DNA of 40,891 nucleotides from Clostridia bacterium (GTDB lineage: Bacteria; Bacillota; Clostridia; TANB77; CAG-508): NCBI GenBank assembly GCA_017886645.1, contig JAGHJM010000048.1, forward strand, positions 1 to 40,891, given 5' to 3'. The position numbers and the translations under genes are program-made. Below the pieces are notes generated by a model. It had not been told where the DNA came from, made no database searches, and saw nothing but the letters and a program-made list of their open reading frames with translations. Shown here in pieces: positions 32,571-40,787 of this stretch. How positions within the stretch are numbered: position 1 is the stretch's first letter; every line of letters begins with the position of its first letter.

Positions 32571-35001
32571 TTCCATCTTCTACTGTTGCTTTGTTTTTCT
32601 TGCCTTGTTTTACATTGCCTTCTAGCATTTCTTCTGCGATTTTGTCTTCTAACATGCTTTGTATTGCTCTTTTTAGTGGTCTTGCTCCATAGTTTCTATC
32701 TATGCCTTTTTCTGCTATAAGCTCTTTTACTTTGTCATCTACTTCCATTTCAATGTTTTGATTTTGTAGTCTTTTCTCAACTTGTTTTATCATTATGTCT
32801 ATTATTTTCTTAACATCTTCGTTATTTAGTTTGTGGAATACTATTATTTCATCTATTCTGTTCAAAAATTCTGGTCTGAATTGTTTTTTTAGTTCTGACA
32901 TAACGTCTTTTTTTATGCTTTCATAATCTTTGTCAACTGAATCGTCTTTTTGACTATCATTTGAAAATCCTAATGATGTTTTATCTGTAATAATTCTTGC
33001 ACCTATATTTGATGTCATTATGATTACCGTATTTTTAAAGTTTACGGTTCTCCCTTGTGCATCTGTTAATCGTCCATCATCTAATATTTGAAGTAACATA
33101 TTCATTACATCTGGGTGTGCTTTTTCTATTTCGTCAAATAATATAACTGAATATGGTTTTCTTCTTATTTTTTCTGTTAATTGTCCACCATCATCAAATC
33201 CTACATATCCTGGAGGTGATCCTATTAATTTTGAAACAGAGTGTGGCTCCATATATTCTGACATATCTACTCTTATCATTGCGTTTTCTGAGCCAAATAA
33301 GCTTTCTGCTAAAGCTTTAGAAAGTTCTGTTTTTCCAACACCTGTTGGTCCTAAAAATAGGAATGAACCTATAGGTCTATTTGGATCTTTTAATCCTAAT
33401 CTTCCTCTTCTTATTGCTTTACTTACAGCTTCTACAGCCTCATTTTGACCAATAACTCTTTTATGAAGTTCTTCTTCCAAATTTTTAAGTTTTTCATTCT
33501 CATCTTGACTTATTTTTTTAACAGGTATTCCAGTCCAATTTGCCACAACATCTGCAACATCTTCTTCTGTTAATGTTATAACACTTTTACTATTTTTATT
33601 ATGCCATTTATCTTTTTCTTTTTGAAATTTTTCTTTATTCTTGTTTTCTTCGTCTCTTAGTGTTGCAGCTTTTTCAAAATCTTGTACTCTAATTGCTTCT
33701 TCTTTTTGTTTATCTAATTCTGCAATTTTTTCTTCTAATTTTTTTAAATGTTCTGGCTGAGTATATGTTTTCATTCTTACTTTTGAGGCTGCCTCATCTA
33801 TTAAATCTATAGCTTTGTCTGGTAAAAATCTATCGTTAATATATCTTACTGATAAATTAACTGCTGCTTTTATTGCTTCTTCAGTAATTTTTACATTATG
33901 GTGTGCCTCATATTTGTCTTGAATTCCTTTTAATATTTGTATAGTTTCTTCTGTAGTTGGTTCTCCTACCATTACTGGGCTAAATCTTCTTTCTAGTGCA
34001 CTATCTTTTTCAATGTATTTTCTATATTCATTAAGAGTTGTTGCTCCTACTACTTGAACTTCTCCTCTTGCTAATAATGGTTTTAAAATGTTAGCTGCAT
34101 CAACAGCTCCTTCTGCTGAACCAGCACCAACAATTGTATGAATTTCATCAATGAATAATATAACATCTTTTACTTTTTTTACTTCTTCTAAGCATTTTTT
34201 TATTCTTTCTTCAAAATCTCCTCTATATTTTGCTCCAGCAACCATACTAGAAATATCTATACTTACAACTCTTTTATTTTTTAACATTTCTGGCACATCA
34301 TCAGAAATTATTTTTTCTGCTAATCCTTCTACTACTGCAGTTTTACCAACTCCTGGTTCTCCTATTAAACATGGATTGTTTTTTGTTCTTCTTGATAAAA
34401 TTTCAATTACTCTATCTATTTCCTTTTTTCTTCCTATAATTGGATCTAATTTTCCTTCTATTGCTTGCTTAGTTAAATCTGCTCCATATTGATTCAAAGT
34501 TGTTGTTTGATTATAACTTCCTAAATTTTTTGAAGCCTTTCCTTTCTCTTGAGTTGTTGCAATTTCATCTTCATTTACAACTTTTAAAATTTCATTATAT
34601 AATTTTTGAGGACTTACATTTAAGTTCATCATTATTCTTACAGCAATACTATCTCCTTCATGCATAATTCCTATTAAAAGATGTTCTGTTCCTATATACT
34701 CGCTTCCTAATTTTCTTGATTCCATGAATGCATTTTCTATAACTCTTTTGGTTCTAGGTGTAAACCCTACTGTTCCTTCAGAAAATTCATCTCCTACACC
34801 TATTAAAACCTCTATTTCTTCTCTTATTTTTTCTGGAGTTACTTCTTGCATTTCTAAAACTTTACTTGCAACTCCAGTTCCTTCTTTGGATAAACCATAT
34901 AACAAATGCTCTGTTCCTATGTAATTATGTCCAAGCTCAGTTGCTAAATCATTTGCTAATTCTAAAGCCTTTTCGGCTCTGCTTGTAAATCTATATAACA
35001 T
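32545..35001 (-). CDS. clpC: ATP-dependent Clp protease ATP-binding subunit ClpC
   Basis: ClpC is the AAA+ unfoldase of the ClpCP protease, which degrades McsB-arginine-phosphorylated proteins. The 818 residues contain two N-terminal repeats (FTSRAEKALELANDLA...), NBD1 Walker A GEPGVGKTAVV near residue 220, a UVR-like linker (EEAIRVQDFEKAATLRDEE, about 430), and NBD2 Walker A GPTGVGKTELSKA near 545 with DEIEKAHPDV as Walker B. The C-terminal D2 small domain includes NYGARPLKRAIQSML. The final eight residues KVVIGDVS are encoded by a dispersed repeat, so the native tail was probably altered by its insertion. SD AAGGAAGTG precedes the ATG. Last gene of ctsR-mcsA-mcsB-clpC. Confidence 0.97.
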   Translation of the reverse strand: MLYRFTSRAEKALELANDLATELGHNYIGTEHLLYGLSKEGTGVASKVLEMQEVTPEKIREEIEVLIGVGDEFSEGTVGFTPRTKRVIENAFMESRKLGSEYIGTEHLLIGIMHEGDSIAVRIMMNLNVSPQKLYNEILKVVNEDEIATTQEKGKASKNLGSYNQTTTLNQYGADLTKQAIEGKLDPIIGRKKEIDRVIEILSRRTKNNPCLIGEPGVGKTAVVEGLAEKIISDDVPEMLKNKRVVSIDISSMVAGAKYRGDFEERIKKCLEEVKKVKDVILFIDEIHTIVGAGSAEGAVDAANILKPLLARGEVQVVGATTLNEYRKYIEKDSALERRFSPVMVGEPTTEETIQILKGIQDKYEAHHNVKITEEAIKAAVNLSVRYINDRFLPDKAIDLIDEAASKVRMKTYTQPEHLKKLEEKIAELDKQKEEAIRVQDFEKAATLRDEENKNKEKFQKEKDKWHNKNSKSVITLTEEDVADVVANWTGIPVKKISQDENEKLKNLEEELHKRVIGQNEAVEAVSKAIRRGRLGLKDPNRPIGSFLFLGPTGVGKTELSKALAESLFGSENAMIRVDMSEYMEPHSVSKLIGSPPGYVGFDDGGQLTEKIRRKPYSVILFDEIEKAHPDVMNMLLQILDDGRLTDAQGRTVNFKNTVIIMTSNIGARIITDKTSLGFSNDSQKDDSVDKDYESIKKDVMSELKKQFRPEFLNRIDEIIVFHKLNNEDVKKIIDIMIKQVEKRLQNQNIEMEVDDKVKELIAEKGIDRNYGARPLKRAIQSMLEDKIAEEMLEGNVKQGKKNKATVEDGKVVIGDVS

Positions 35002-35021
35002 GTATTTACACTTCCTTTCTT

Positions 35022-36047
35022 TTATTTTTCCTTTATTATCTTCTTAATTATTTTTGTTCTTTCTATATCTCTTTCATATGCATTAAGTTGCTTACCTATA
35101 TATTTTTGTAAATTTCCTGTTTGAAGATATATTTTAAGCTTATTTACTTTTAAATCTGTAAGCTCCTCTATTATTCCCATATCCATTCCAAGCTTTATGT
35201 CCGATAATAATTTTAAACATTCTTGTGCAGAAATCTTTCTTGCATTTGTTAATATTCCATATGAACGATATACTTTATCTTCTAACTCAATTGCTTCTTT
35301 TGTTAAATTTTTTCTAGCCAATCTTTCTTGTTCTATTATTTTTAATGTAATTATATTTAAATTTTTTATAATCTCTTCTTCTGTAAGTCCTAAAGTTTGA
35401 TTATTAGAGATTTGATAAATATTTCCAACACTTTGTGAACCATTGCCATAAATTCCTTTTATATTCATTCCAAAACTATTTACTATATGTAATACTTTAT
35501 TAAGATTACCTGTAATTTCAAGTGCTGGCAAATGTACCATAACAGATGCTTTCATTCCTGTACCTAAATCAGTTGGACAAGAAGTTAAATAACCATATTG
35601 CTTATTACATGAAAATTTAAGTAATTCATCAAGTTTATCATCAAGTTCTACTATTAAATTTTTTATATTCTCCAAATCTAATCCTGCAGTAAATACTTGT
35701 AATTTTAAATGTTCTTCTTCGTTTATCATTATACAAATATTTTCATCATCATTTATTAGAATAGCCTTTAGTTTTAAATTATCATTTTTAGATGCAAATT
35801 CAGGACTAATAAGATGTTTTTCTACTAAGCTTAATCTTGTTATATCATCTATTTTATCCATTCTAAAAAGTTTTAATCCATAACCTATGCTAGGAATAAT
35901 GTTTTCTAATTTTTCTATTATAGCTTTTTTTTCGTCATCCGAACATTTTGTAAGAAACGGAATATTTTTTATATTCCTTACAAGTCTTACTCTTGAGCTA
36001 ACAACTACATCTGAATTTTTTCCAGTTTGTATATACCAATTTGCCAT
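35022..36047 (-). CDS. mcsB: Protein arginine kinase McsB
   Basis: This 341-residue protein is a phosphagen-kinase-like enzyme that phosphorylates arginine on proteins, marking them for ClpCP. Landmarks are VVSSRVRLVRNIKNIPF (ATP-binding arginines), INEEEHLKLQVFTAG near residue 115, LTSCPTDLGTGMKASVMVHLP near residue 168 with the reactive Cys region, and GIYGNGSQSVGNIYQISNNQTLG. It is complete, sits between mcsA and clpC in the standard order and has GGAGG before its ATG. McsA activates it and CtsR is a target. Confidence 0.95.
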   Translation of the reverse strand: MANWYIQTGKNSDVVVSSRVRLVRNIKNIPFLTKCSDDEKKAIIEKLENIIPSIGYGLKLFRMDKIDDITRLSLVEKHLISPEFASKNDNLKLKAILINDDENICIMINEEEHLKLQVFTAGLDLENIKNLIVELDDKLDELLKFSCNKQYGYLTSCPTDLGTGMKASVMVHLPALEITGNLNKVLHIVNSFGMNIKGIYGNGSQSVGNIYQISNNQTLGLTEEEIIKNLNIITLKIIEQERLARKNLTKEAIELEDKVYRSYGILTNARKISAQECLKLLSDIKLGMDMGIIEELTDLKVNKLKIYLQTGNLQKYIGKQLNAYERDIERTKIIKKIIKEK

Positions 36048-36064
36048 CTTTATCCTCCAATAAA

Positions 36065-36643
36065 TTATTTTTTATTTTCTTCTTCTTTTATTTCATCTCT
36101 TATTTTTGCTGCATCTTCATATCTTTCTTCTTTTATTGCTTTGTTTAAATCTTCTTTTAACTGTTCTAATTTGTTTTTCTCTTTCTTGACCTTTTTTACT
36201 TTTTTATCTTCTTTATTTTTCCAATTAAATTGATTTTCTACATTATTTTCATTTGCTTCTCCAATATATTTGCTTATTCTGCCAACATGTCTTGTTGCAC
36301 CTTGAATATTTCTTAGTAATGCATCTATTCTATTCTCAAATATATCATAGCAACTAGCACAACCAAGTCTTCCAGTTTCTATAAAATCATTATAACTTGT
36401 TCCACAATCTTTACACTTTACTGTAGTTACATTTCCAAATGTAGGCATAAACATATCACTAGAATATTCATTTAGCATATCTCCTAAAAAACTAGACATA
36501 CTTATAGGCATGCTAAAATCCATATTATCTAATCCAAGTTCTCTTGCACATTTGTCGCAAAGTGCCATTTCCTTTTTTACTCCATTTACTATTTGTGTAT
36601 ATCTAAAATTAACTTCATTTTTTCCACAATTTTGACATAACAT
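36065..36643 (-). CDS. mcsA: McsA, activator of McsB with CXXC fingers and UVR motif
   Basis: This 192-residue protein has four CXXC pairs, LCQNCGKNE and LCDKCARELG at the N-terminus, KCKDCGTSY and GCASCYDIF in the middle, suitable for two zinc sites. The C-terminal segment LKEDLNKAIKEERYEDAAKIRDEIK is a UvrB/UvrC (UVR) motif, which contacts McsB. A long Lys-rich charged linker lies between. AAGGAGG precedes the ATG. The gene lies between ctsR and mcsB, the usual order. Confidence 0.94.
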   Translation of the reverse strand: MLCQNCGKNEVNFRYTQIVNGVKKEMALCDKCARELGLDNMDFSMPISMSSFLGDMLNEYSSDMFMPTFGNVTTVKCKDCGTSYNDFIETGRLGCASCYDIFENRIDALLRNIQGATRHVGRISKYIGEANENNVENQFNWKNKEDKKVKKVKKEKNKLEQLKEDLNKAIKEERYEDAAKIRDEIKEEENKK

Positions 36644-36677
36644 AAAAATCTACCTCCTTATTATTTTATTTATGTCT

Positions 36678-37130
36678 TTAATCATTTTCTACTAAATTAA
36701 TTAACATATTTTTAAATATATTTGCTCTTAATTCATCAATATTATTTTTCGATATCATAAGAACTTTTTCATTTGTTGCTGCTTTTAACAGCTTTGCTTC
36801 TTTTAATGTTATAAAGTCATTAGAAAGTAAGTTTTTTATAAATATATCTACTTCTTGAGCAGTAATTTTATTACCTATACTAGAAATGATATGCATTATA
36901 GCATTACTTTTAGTAACATTTATCTTTTTTATGCTAATATGTCCTCCTCCACCTCTTCTACTTTCTACATAATAACCTTGTGATGGTTTAAATCTTGTGG
37001 CAATAACATAATTTATTTGTGATGGAACACAATTAAAATGTTCTGCTAAATCATTTCTTTGTATTTCTATAAGGTCTGTGTCATCAAACATTTCTTTTAT
37101 AAATTCTTCTATTATATCCGACATCCTCAT
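36678..37130 (-). CDS. ctsR: Transcriptional repressor CtsR
   Basis: CtsR represses clp genes by binding a heptad direct repeat and is released upon heat shock. The 150-residue product contains DIIEEFIKEMF, the winged-helix with IQRNDLAEHFNCVPSQINYVI, and the conserved glycine loop VESRRGGGGHISI (the heat-sensing glycine tip). The SD AGAGGTG lies before the ATG. A perfect operator and a sigma-A promoter lie just upstream, so the operon is self-regulated. First gene of ctsR-mcsA-mcsB-clpC. Confidence 0.96.
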   Translation of the reverse strand: MRMSDIIEEFIKEMFDDTDLIEIQRNDLAEHFNCVPSQINYVIATRFKPSQGYYVESRRGGGGHISIKKINVTKSNAIMHIISSIGNKITAQEVDIFIKNLLSNDFITLKEAKLLKAATNEKVLMISKNNIDELRANIFKNMLINLVEND

Positions 37131-37146
37131 TTTATTTCACCTCTTT

Positions 37147-37170
37147 TTTGACTTTGACTTTCTTTGACCT
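37147..37170 (-). promoter_or_regulatory. CtsR operator
   Basis: The minus strand reads AGGTCAAAGAAAGTCAAA at 37170-37153, a perfect CtsR heptad direct repeat, followed by a further overlapping GTCAAAA heptad to 37147. It lies between the -10 box and the ctsR ribosome-binding site. Confidence 0.93.
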
Positions 37171-37178
37171 ACAATAAT

Positions 37179-37206
37179 ATTATACTACTCTTTTTTATTT
37201 TGTCAA
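37179..37206 (-). promoter_or_regulatory. Sigma-A promoter of the ctsR operon
   Basis: On the minus strand TTGACA (37206-37201), a 16-base spacer and TATAAT (37184-37179), directly upstream of the CtsR operator. Confidence 0.88.
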
Positions 37207-37211
37207 TACTT

Positions 37212-37385
37212 TTATTTATTTTTTCTATTATCTGTTATCTCTTCTATTTTTTTAGCTTTTTCTTTTTGCTTTTCTAATGAAAGCCATGCAAAATAGGATG
37301 ATACAAATTCCCCATATTTTGTTGTATCTTCTGACTCTTCTATTCCATTATTCAATTTTTTTATTAAATCATCATTTTTATCCAT
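37212..37385 (-). CDS. Small charged protein, unknown function
   Basis: This 57-residue ORF from ATG 37385 reads MDKNDDLIKKLNNGIEESED, then KYGEFVSSYFAWLSLEKQKE and a Lys/Glu-rich helical tail. No family recognised. A GTG four codons upstream is too close to AGGA, so the ATG after AGGAGTGTG is preferred. It lies directly after the HAD phosphatase gene behind a hairpin and just upstream of the ctsR promoter, so read-through could feed ctsR. Confidence 0.6.
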   Translation of the reverse strand: MDKNDDLIKKLNNGIEESEDTTKYGEFVSSYFAWLSLEKQKEKAKKIEEITDNRKNK

Positions 37386-37425
37386 AAAAAAACACACTCC
37401 TATAAAAATAGTTATGTGCTTTTTA
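37386..37425 (-). terminator. Hairpin with T-run after the HAD gene, covering the SD of the next ORF
   Basis: AAAAAGCACA pairs with TGTGTTTTTT (one G.U) around a loop of about 20 bases. AGGAG of the following small ORF lies in the loop and its ATG directly after the T-run, so the structure may both terminate and modulate translation. Confidence 0.5.
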
Positions 37426-37432
37426 TTTTTAT

Positions 37433-38311
37433 TTATTCAATATTTAAATATTTTTTTATTATATATCCAACCCCATTTGAGTTGTTATCTAGTGTTACTT
37501 CTTTTGCTATTTCTTGTATGTATGGTGCACTATTTCCCATTGCAACTCCTAATCCTGCATTTTTTATCATTTCTTTATCATTCATATTGTCTCCAATTAC
37601 CATAATTTCATCTGTGCTTATTCCATACATATCTGCTACATAATTTACAGCATTCCATTTATCAGCATGTTGATTCATTATTTCTGTAATAAAATATTCT
37701 ACTGGTACATATTCTGTACCATTTGCGATAAGTTTTCTTGCCATATGTGCTACTTCCATTGCATTTATATTTTTTATTTCTTTAAGTTTTTTCATAATTC
37801 CGCCAAATATTATATCACTTTTATCGCAAATACATATCTTTAAATAGTCCTCTTTTTCTCTTTCTTCTACATACTTATATATATTTGGAATAATATTTAT
37901 ATTTGTTTTTTTATTATCCGGCTTTTTTATATTCTCTTGATTATAAAATAAAACATTATATGCAAGTGAGCTCGTTAATATTGTATCTTGTGTAAATACA
38001 TTATAATATATACTATTGTCTTCACAAATTTTTATAATTTGTAAAACTTTTTTCTTATCTATATATTTTTTGTATATTATTTCATCTTTTTGTATATTAT
38101 ATACAAGTGAACCATTACCACATATTATGCAATCATTTGCCCCTATTTCATTTGCAAAGTTTTTAACAGACATAATGCTTCTTCCTGATGTTAATATTAT
38201 TTTAACATCATTTTCAATAGCTTTTTTTAGTACAACTTTGTCCTCTTCAGAAATTATTCCATATGAATTCAATAGAGTTCCATCTAAATCTATAGCTATT
38301 AGCTTATACAT
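37433..38311 (-). CDS. Cof-type HAD-IIB family phosphatase
   Basis: This 292-residue protein starts MYKLIAIDLDGTLLNS (motif I, DLDGT). Motif II is TSGRS near residue 42, the C2 cap occupies about 85-200, and IGDNMNDKEMIKNAGLGVAMGN (motifs III/IV, GDxxND) near residue 240 completes the Cof pattern. Members dephosphorylate sugar phosphates or FMN-like cofactors; the substrate here is not predictable. It lies 13 bases after the SPFH gene on the same strand and may be co-transcribed with it. Confidence 0.92.
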   Translation of the reverse strand: MYKLIAIDLDGTLLNSYGIISEEDKVVLKKAIENDVKIILTSGRSIMSVKNFANEIGANDCIICGNGSLVYNIQKDEIIYKKYIDKKKVLQIIKICEDNSIYYNVFTQDTILTSSLAYNVLFYNQENIKKPDNKKTNINIIPNIYKYVEEREKEDYLKICICDKSDIIFGGIMKKLKEIKNINAMEVAHMARKLIANGTEYVPVEYFITEIMNQHADKWNAVNYVADMYGISTDEIMVIGDNMNDKEMIKNAGLGVAMGNSAPYIQEIAKEVTLDNNSNGVGYIIKKYLNIE

Positions 38312-38323
38312 ATATTCTCCTTT

Positions 38324-39562
38324 TTATTCTAGTTTTGTTCCACATTCACTGCAGAATTTATCAGTAGGTTCATTTTCTGCTCCACATTTTGTACATTTTT
38401 TCTTGTTTGATTTTGGCTTTCCACAATTACTACAGAACTTTCCTTTATTCACATTTCCACATTCACATTTCCACTCTTCATTTTGCTCTACCTTAGAAGA
38501 TTCAACTTTTGCTTCTTCTTTCATAACATTTTCTTCAGAATTTTGATTTTCTTTACTTAAATCTATTTGACTATTTTTTGTATTCTGCCATGGGTTAGTT
38601 GCTACTCCACCCATCATTCCATTAGTTGCCATATTCATCATTCCAATTCCCATAAATCCATTCATTGTTCCACTTTTATTTGATGCAGCATTTTGTATAG
38701 CCTCTGCATATGCATCAACTAATCTTCCTTGTTGCATATGTGCATTTGAGCTAAGTTCATAATCATCAATCTTCTTTTCAGATTCTTCAGCTAAAGTAAC
38801 AGATTCTACTGCAAAGCATGTAATAGAAATTCCTCTTTTTCTTATTGGTTCATCAAATACCATCTCATCCATCATAGTTCTTATTTCGTCTGTTTGACTT
38901 GGCATCTCTAGTACAGGAACTTTATGTTTTTCATTTCCTAATTCGTTTATTACATTTTGGAATACAGCTATTACTTCTGATCTCATTTGCTCTATTAATT
39001 TTTCTTTTAAATATATATCTGCTGTTCCTGCTATTTCTTGCATAAATAATGCTGGATTTGTAATTTTAAATGTATATTTTCCAAAACATTTAATTTCTAC
39101 TCTCATTGGTGATAATGTATTTGTCATTTGGTTTGGTATTGGGTGTGACCAATCTTGAAATGGAATTGGAGCTGGCGTTCCAAATTTGTTATCTAATATT
39201 TCTTTTGTATTAAAGAAAAATACAGCTTGTTGTTTTGCACTTTCACCATTGTATGTAAATCTTTCCCACATTTCTTTAAAAGTTTTTCCAAAATCTCCTG
39301 CAAAAAATGATGGAGATGACGAACTATCAAATGTATATAGTCCTTCTTCTGCTGTTGCATCTAAAACTCTACCATTATCATAAATAACTGCACATTGTCC
39401 AGGTGCTACAATAATTGTACTCTTATTTGTAATTACTCCTGTTGGTGTTGTTCTTTTTACCATTAAAGTTTCGTTATTCATATCTTCGCAACGAATTGCT
39501 TCCTTCCATTGATCTCCAAATGTACTTTTAATTGCCTCTTTGGCAGCTTTAATTAATCCCAT
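38324..39562 (-). CDS. SPFH/Band-7-like protein with C-terminal zinc ribbons (YdjI-like)
   Basis: This 412-residue protein resembles Bacillus YdjI, a virion-core/SPFH-like (Band_7_1) protein. It has TIIVAPGQCAVIYDNGRVLD near residue 50, then IKCFGKYTFKITNPALFMQEIAG and DIYLKEKLIEQMRSEVIAVF in an SPFH core. A glycine/methionine-rich segment near 300-325 (MNGFMGIGMMNMATNG) follows. The C-terminus has two zinc ribbons: WKCECGNVNKGKFCSNCGKP and KCTKCGAENEPTDKFCSECG. Relatives act in membrane stress with PspA-type systems. The neighbour at 39580 also ends in a zinc ribbon. Confidence 0.85.
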   Translation of the reverse strand: MGLIKAAKEAIKSTFGDQWKEAIRCEDMNNETLMVKRTTPTGVITNKSTIIVAPGQCAVIYDNGRVLDATAEEGLYTFDSSSSPSFFAGDFGKTFKEMWERFTYNGESAKQQAVFFFNTKEILDNKFGTPAPIPFQDWSHPIPNQMTNTLSPMRVEIKCFGKYTFKITNPALFMQEIAGTADIYLKEKLIEQMRSEVIAVFQNVINELGNEKHKVPVLEMPSQTDEIRTMMDEMVFDEPIRKRGISITCFAVESVTLAEESEKKIDDYELSSNAHMQQGRLVDAYAEAIQNAASNKSGTMNGFMGIGMMNMATNGMMGGVATNPWQNTKNSQIDLSKENQNSEENVMKEEAKVESSKVEQNEEWKCECGNVNKGKFCSNCGKPKSNKKKCTKCGAENEPTDKFCSECGTKLE

Positions 39563-39579
39563 AATATCCTCCTTATATT

Positions 39580-40587
39580 TTAATATCCTATTTTTTCTCT
39601 TTCTAAATTAGAAAGTACCCAGTTGTATTCTCCTGTTGTTATAACACTTCCACAATATTCGCATCTTCCTGCTGAAGTTATCTGTGTTGGTGCTCCACAA
39701 TTTGGACAATTTGTTGTATTTACATCTGTCGTTCCTGCTTTTGTTTTTATACCTTTTTTTCTAATAAATACTAATAAATATGTATTTACTAATTCTTTAT
39801 CTTTATCTCCTTTTAAAACTTCTTTTGTTGACGCATCTATAATATAATCAGTCATTCTTGAATTAAGCCTAACTGTAAGTGTTTCTTTGTCTCCTTCTTG
39901 CCTATAATCATATAAATGGGCATAATTAACACAAATTCTATCCATTACATTAATTTGATTATTATTTATATATCCTTGCAATTGATTTTTATGTTGTTCA
40001 AATAATGTAGGCGTTTCAAATGTTCTAATTGTTTCCCAATCTCTAGCAGTCCATGCTTGTTGCAATTTTATAAATAAATTTTTACTCCATGCAATAAATT
40101 CTTCCTTATTAAAATCTGGATCTCCTTCTTGTACTTTATTTTCGATTTGTAATTGTCTTACATCTAGTTTATGCATTGCTTGCAAGTCATTACTTGCATT
40201 TCTTCTATTCCTTCCATAATACACTTCACCATTATAATTTTTTCTAAACCCTCTTCCTCCTCTTTTTGCTATTACAACAATTATTACTATTGCAATAAGA
40301 ATAATTATTCCAGATGGTCCAGAAAATAGAAAAACACCTACTAAATCAAATATATCAAAAAGTGAACCTCCACTATCTCCTGAATAGCTACTTCCTGAGT
40401 CCCAACTGCTCCATGAATCTCCGCTGTCCCATGAACTATCCCACGAGCCTCCACTATCCCATGAACTTCCTCCACTGTAATCTTCAAAGCTTCCCACATC
40501 TGCTAAAACAACATTTGAAAATAAACTAAAAAATAAAATAATCATTATTAGAAAAATTAAAAATTTTTTTATTTTTACTTTCTTCAT
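39580..40587 (-). CDS. Tim44-like domain membrane protein with zinc ribbon
   Basis: This 335-residue protein has a signal peptide (about 1-29, FLIFLIMIILFFSLFSNVVLA), then a Ser/Trp/Asp/Gly low-complexity tandem segment (SWDSGGSWDSSWDSGDSW, residues about 38-75). A membrane helix (about 88-107, GIIILIAIVIIVVIAK) comes next. A Tim44-like domain (FNKEEFIAWSKNLFIKLQQAW, then DWETIRTFETPTLFEQHKNQL) follows. It ends in a zinc ribbon (NCPNCGAPTQITSAGRCEYCGS). The order suggests an extracellular low-complexity patch and a cytosolic Tim44/zinc part. It is 17 bases upstream of the YdjI-like gene, so they likely form one complex, like Bacillus YdjG-H-I. Confidence 0.85.
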   Translation of the reverse strand: MKKVKIKKFLIFLIMIILFFSLFSNVVLADVGSFEDYSGGSSWDSGGSWDSSWDSGDSWSSWDSGSSYSGDSGGSLFDIFDLVGVFLFSGPSGIIILIAIVIIVVIAKRGGRGFRKNYNGEVYYGRNRRNASNDLQAMHKLDVRQLQIENKVQEGDPDFNKEEFIAWSKNLFIKLQQAWTARDWETIRTFETPTLFEQHKNQLQGYINNNQINVMDRICVNYAHLYDYRQEGDKETLTVRLNSRMTDYIIDASTKEVLKGDKDKELVNTYLLVFIRKKGIKTKAGTTDVNTTNCPNCGAPTQITSAGRCEYCGSVITTGEYNWVLSNLEREKIGY

Positions 40588-40787
40588 TTGATTTCCCCTT
40601 TTAATATATTACAAAATTATTATATTATTTTTTGTAGAAAAATGTCAATGGATTTTTTATCTAAAAAAATATTAGATTATTCAAAATTTTCCAGTTTATT
40701 TTTTTTAAAATTGCACAATCTATATATTGAAAAGACAAAATGTTTTTTCGAAACTTAAAAGCAATCACATTCTAGGAGGTGAAAAAC

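Noticed and set aside
38016..38546. 176-aa plus-strand ORF opposite the HAD and SPFH genes
   Set aside because: Spans the ends of two genuine minus-strand genes and has Phe/Ser-rich shadow composition.
40588..40787. Sigma-G promoter for the SASP gene
   Set aside because: The only CATNHTA match (CATTCTA, 40769-40775) lies against the ribosome-binding site, too close to be the -10 box.
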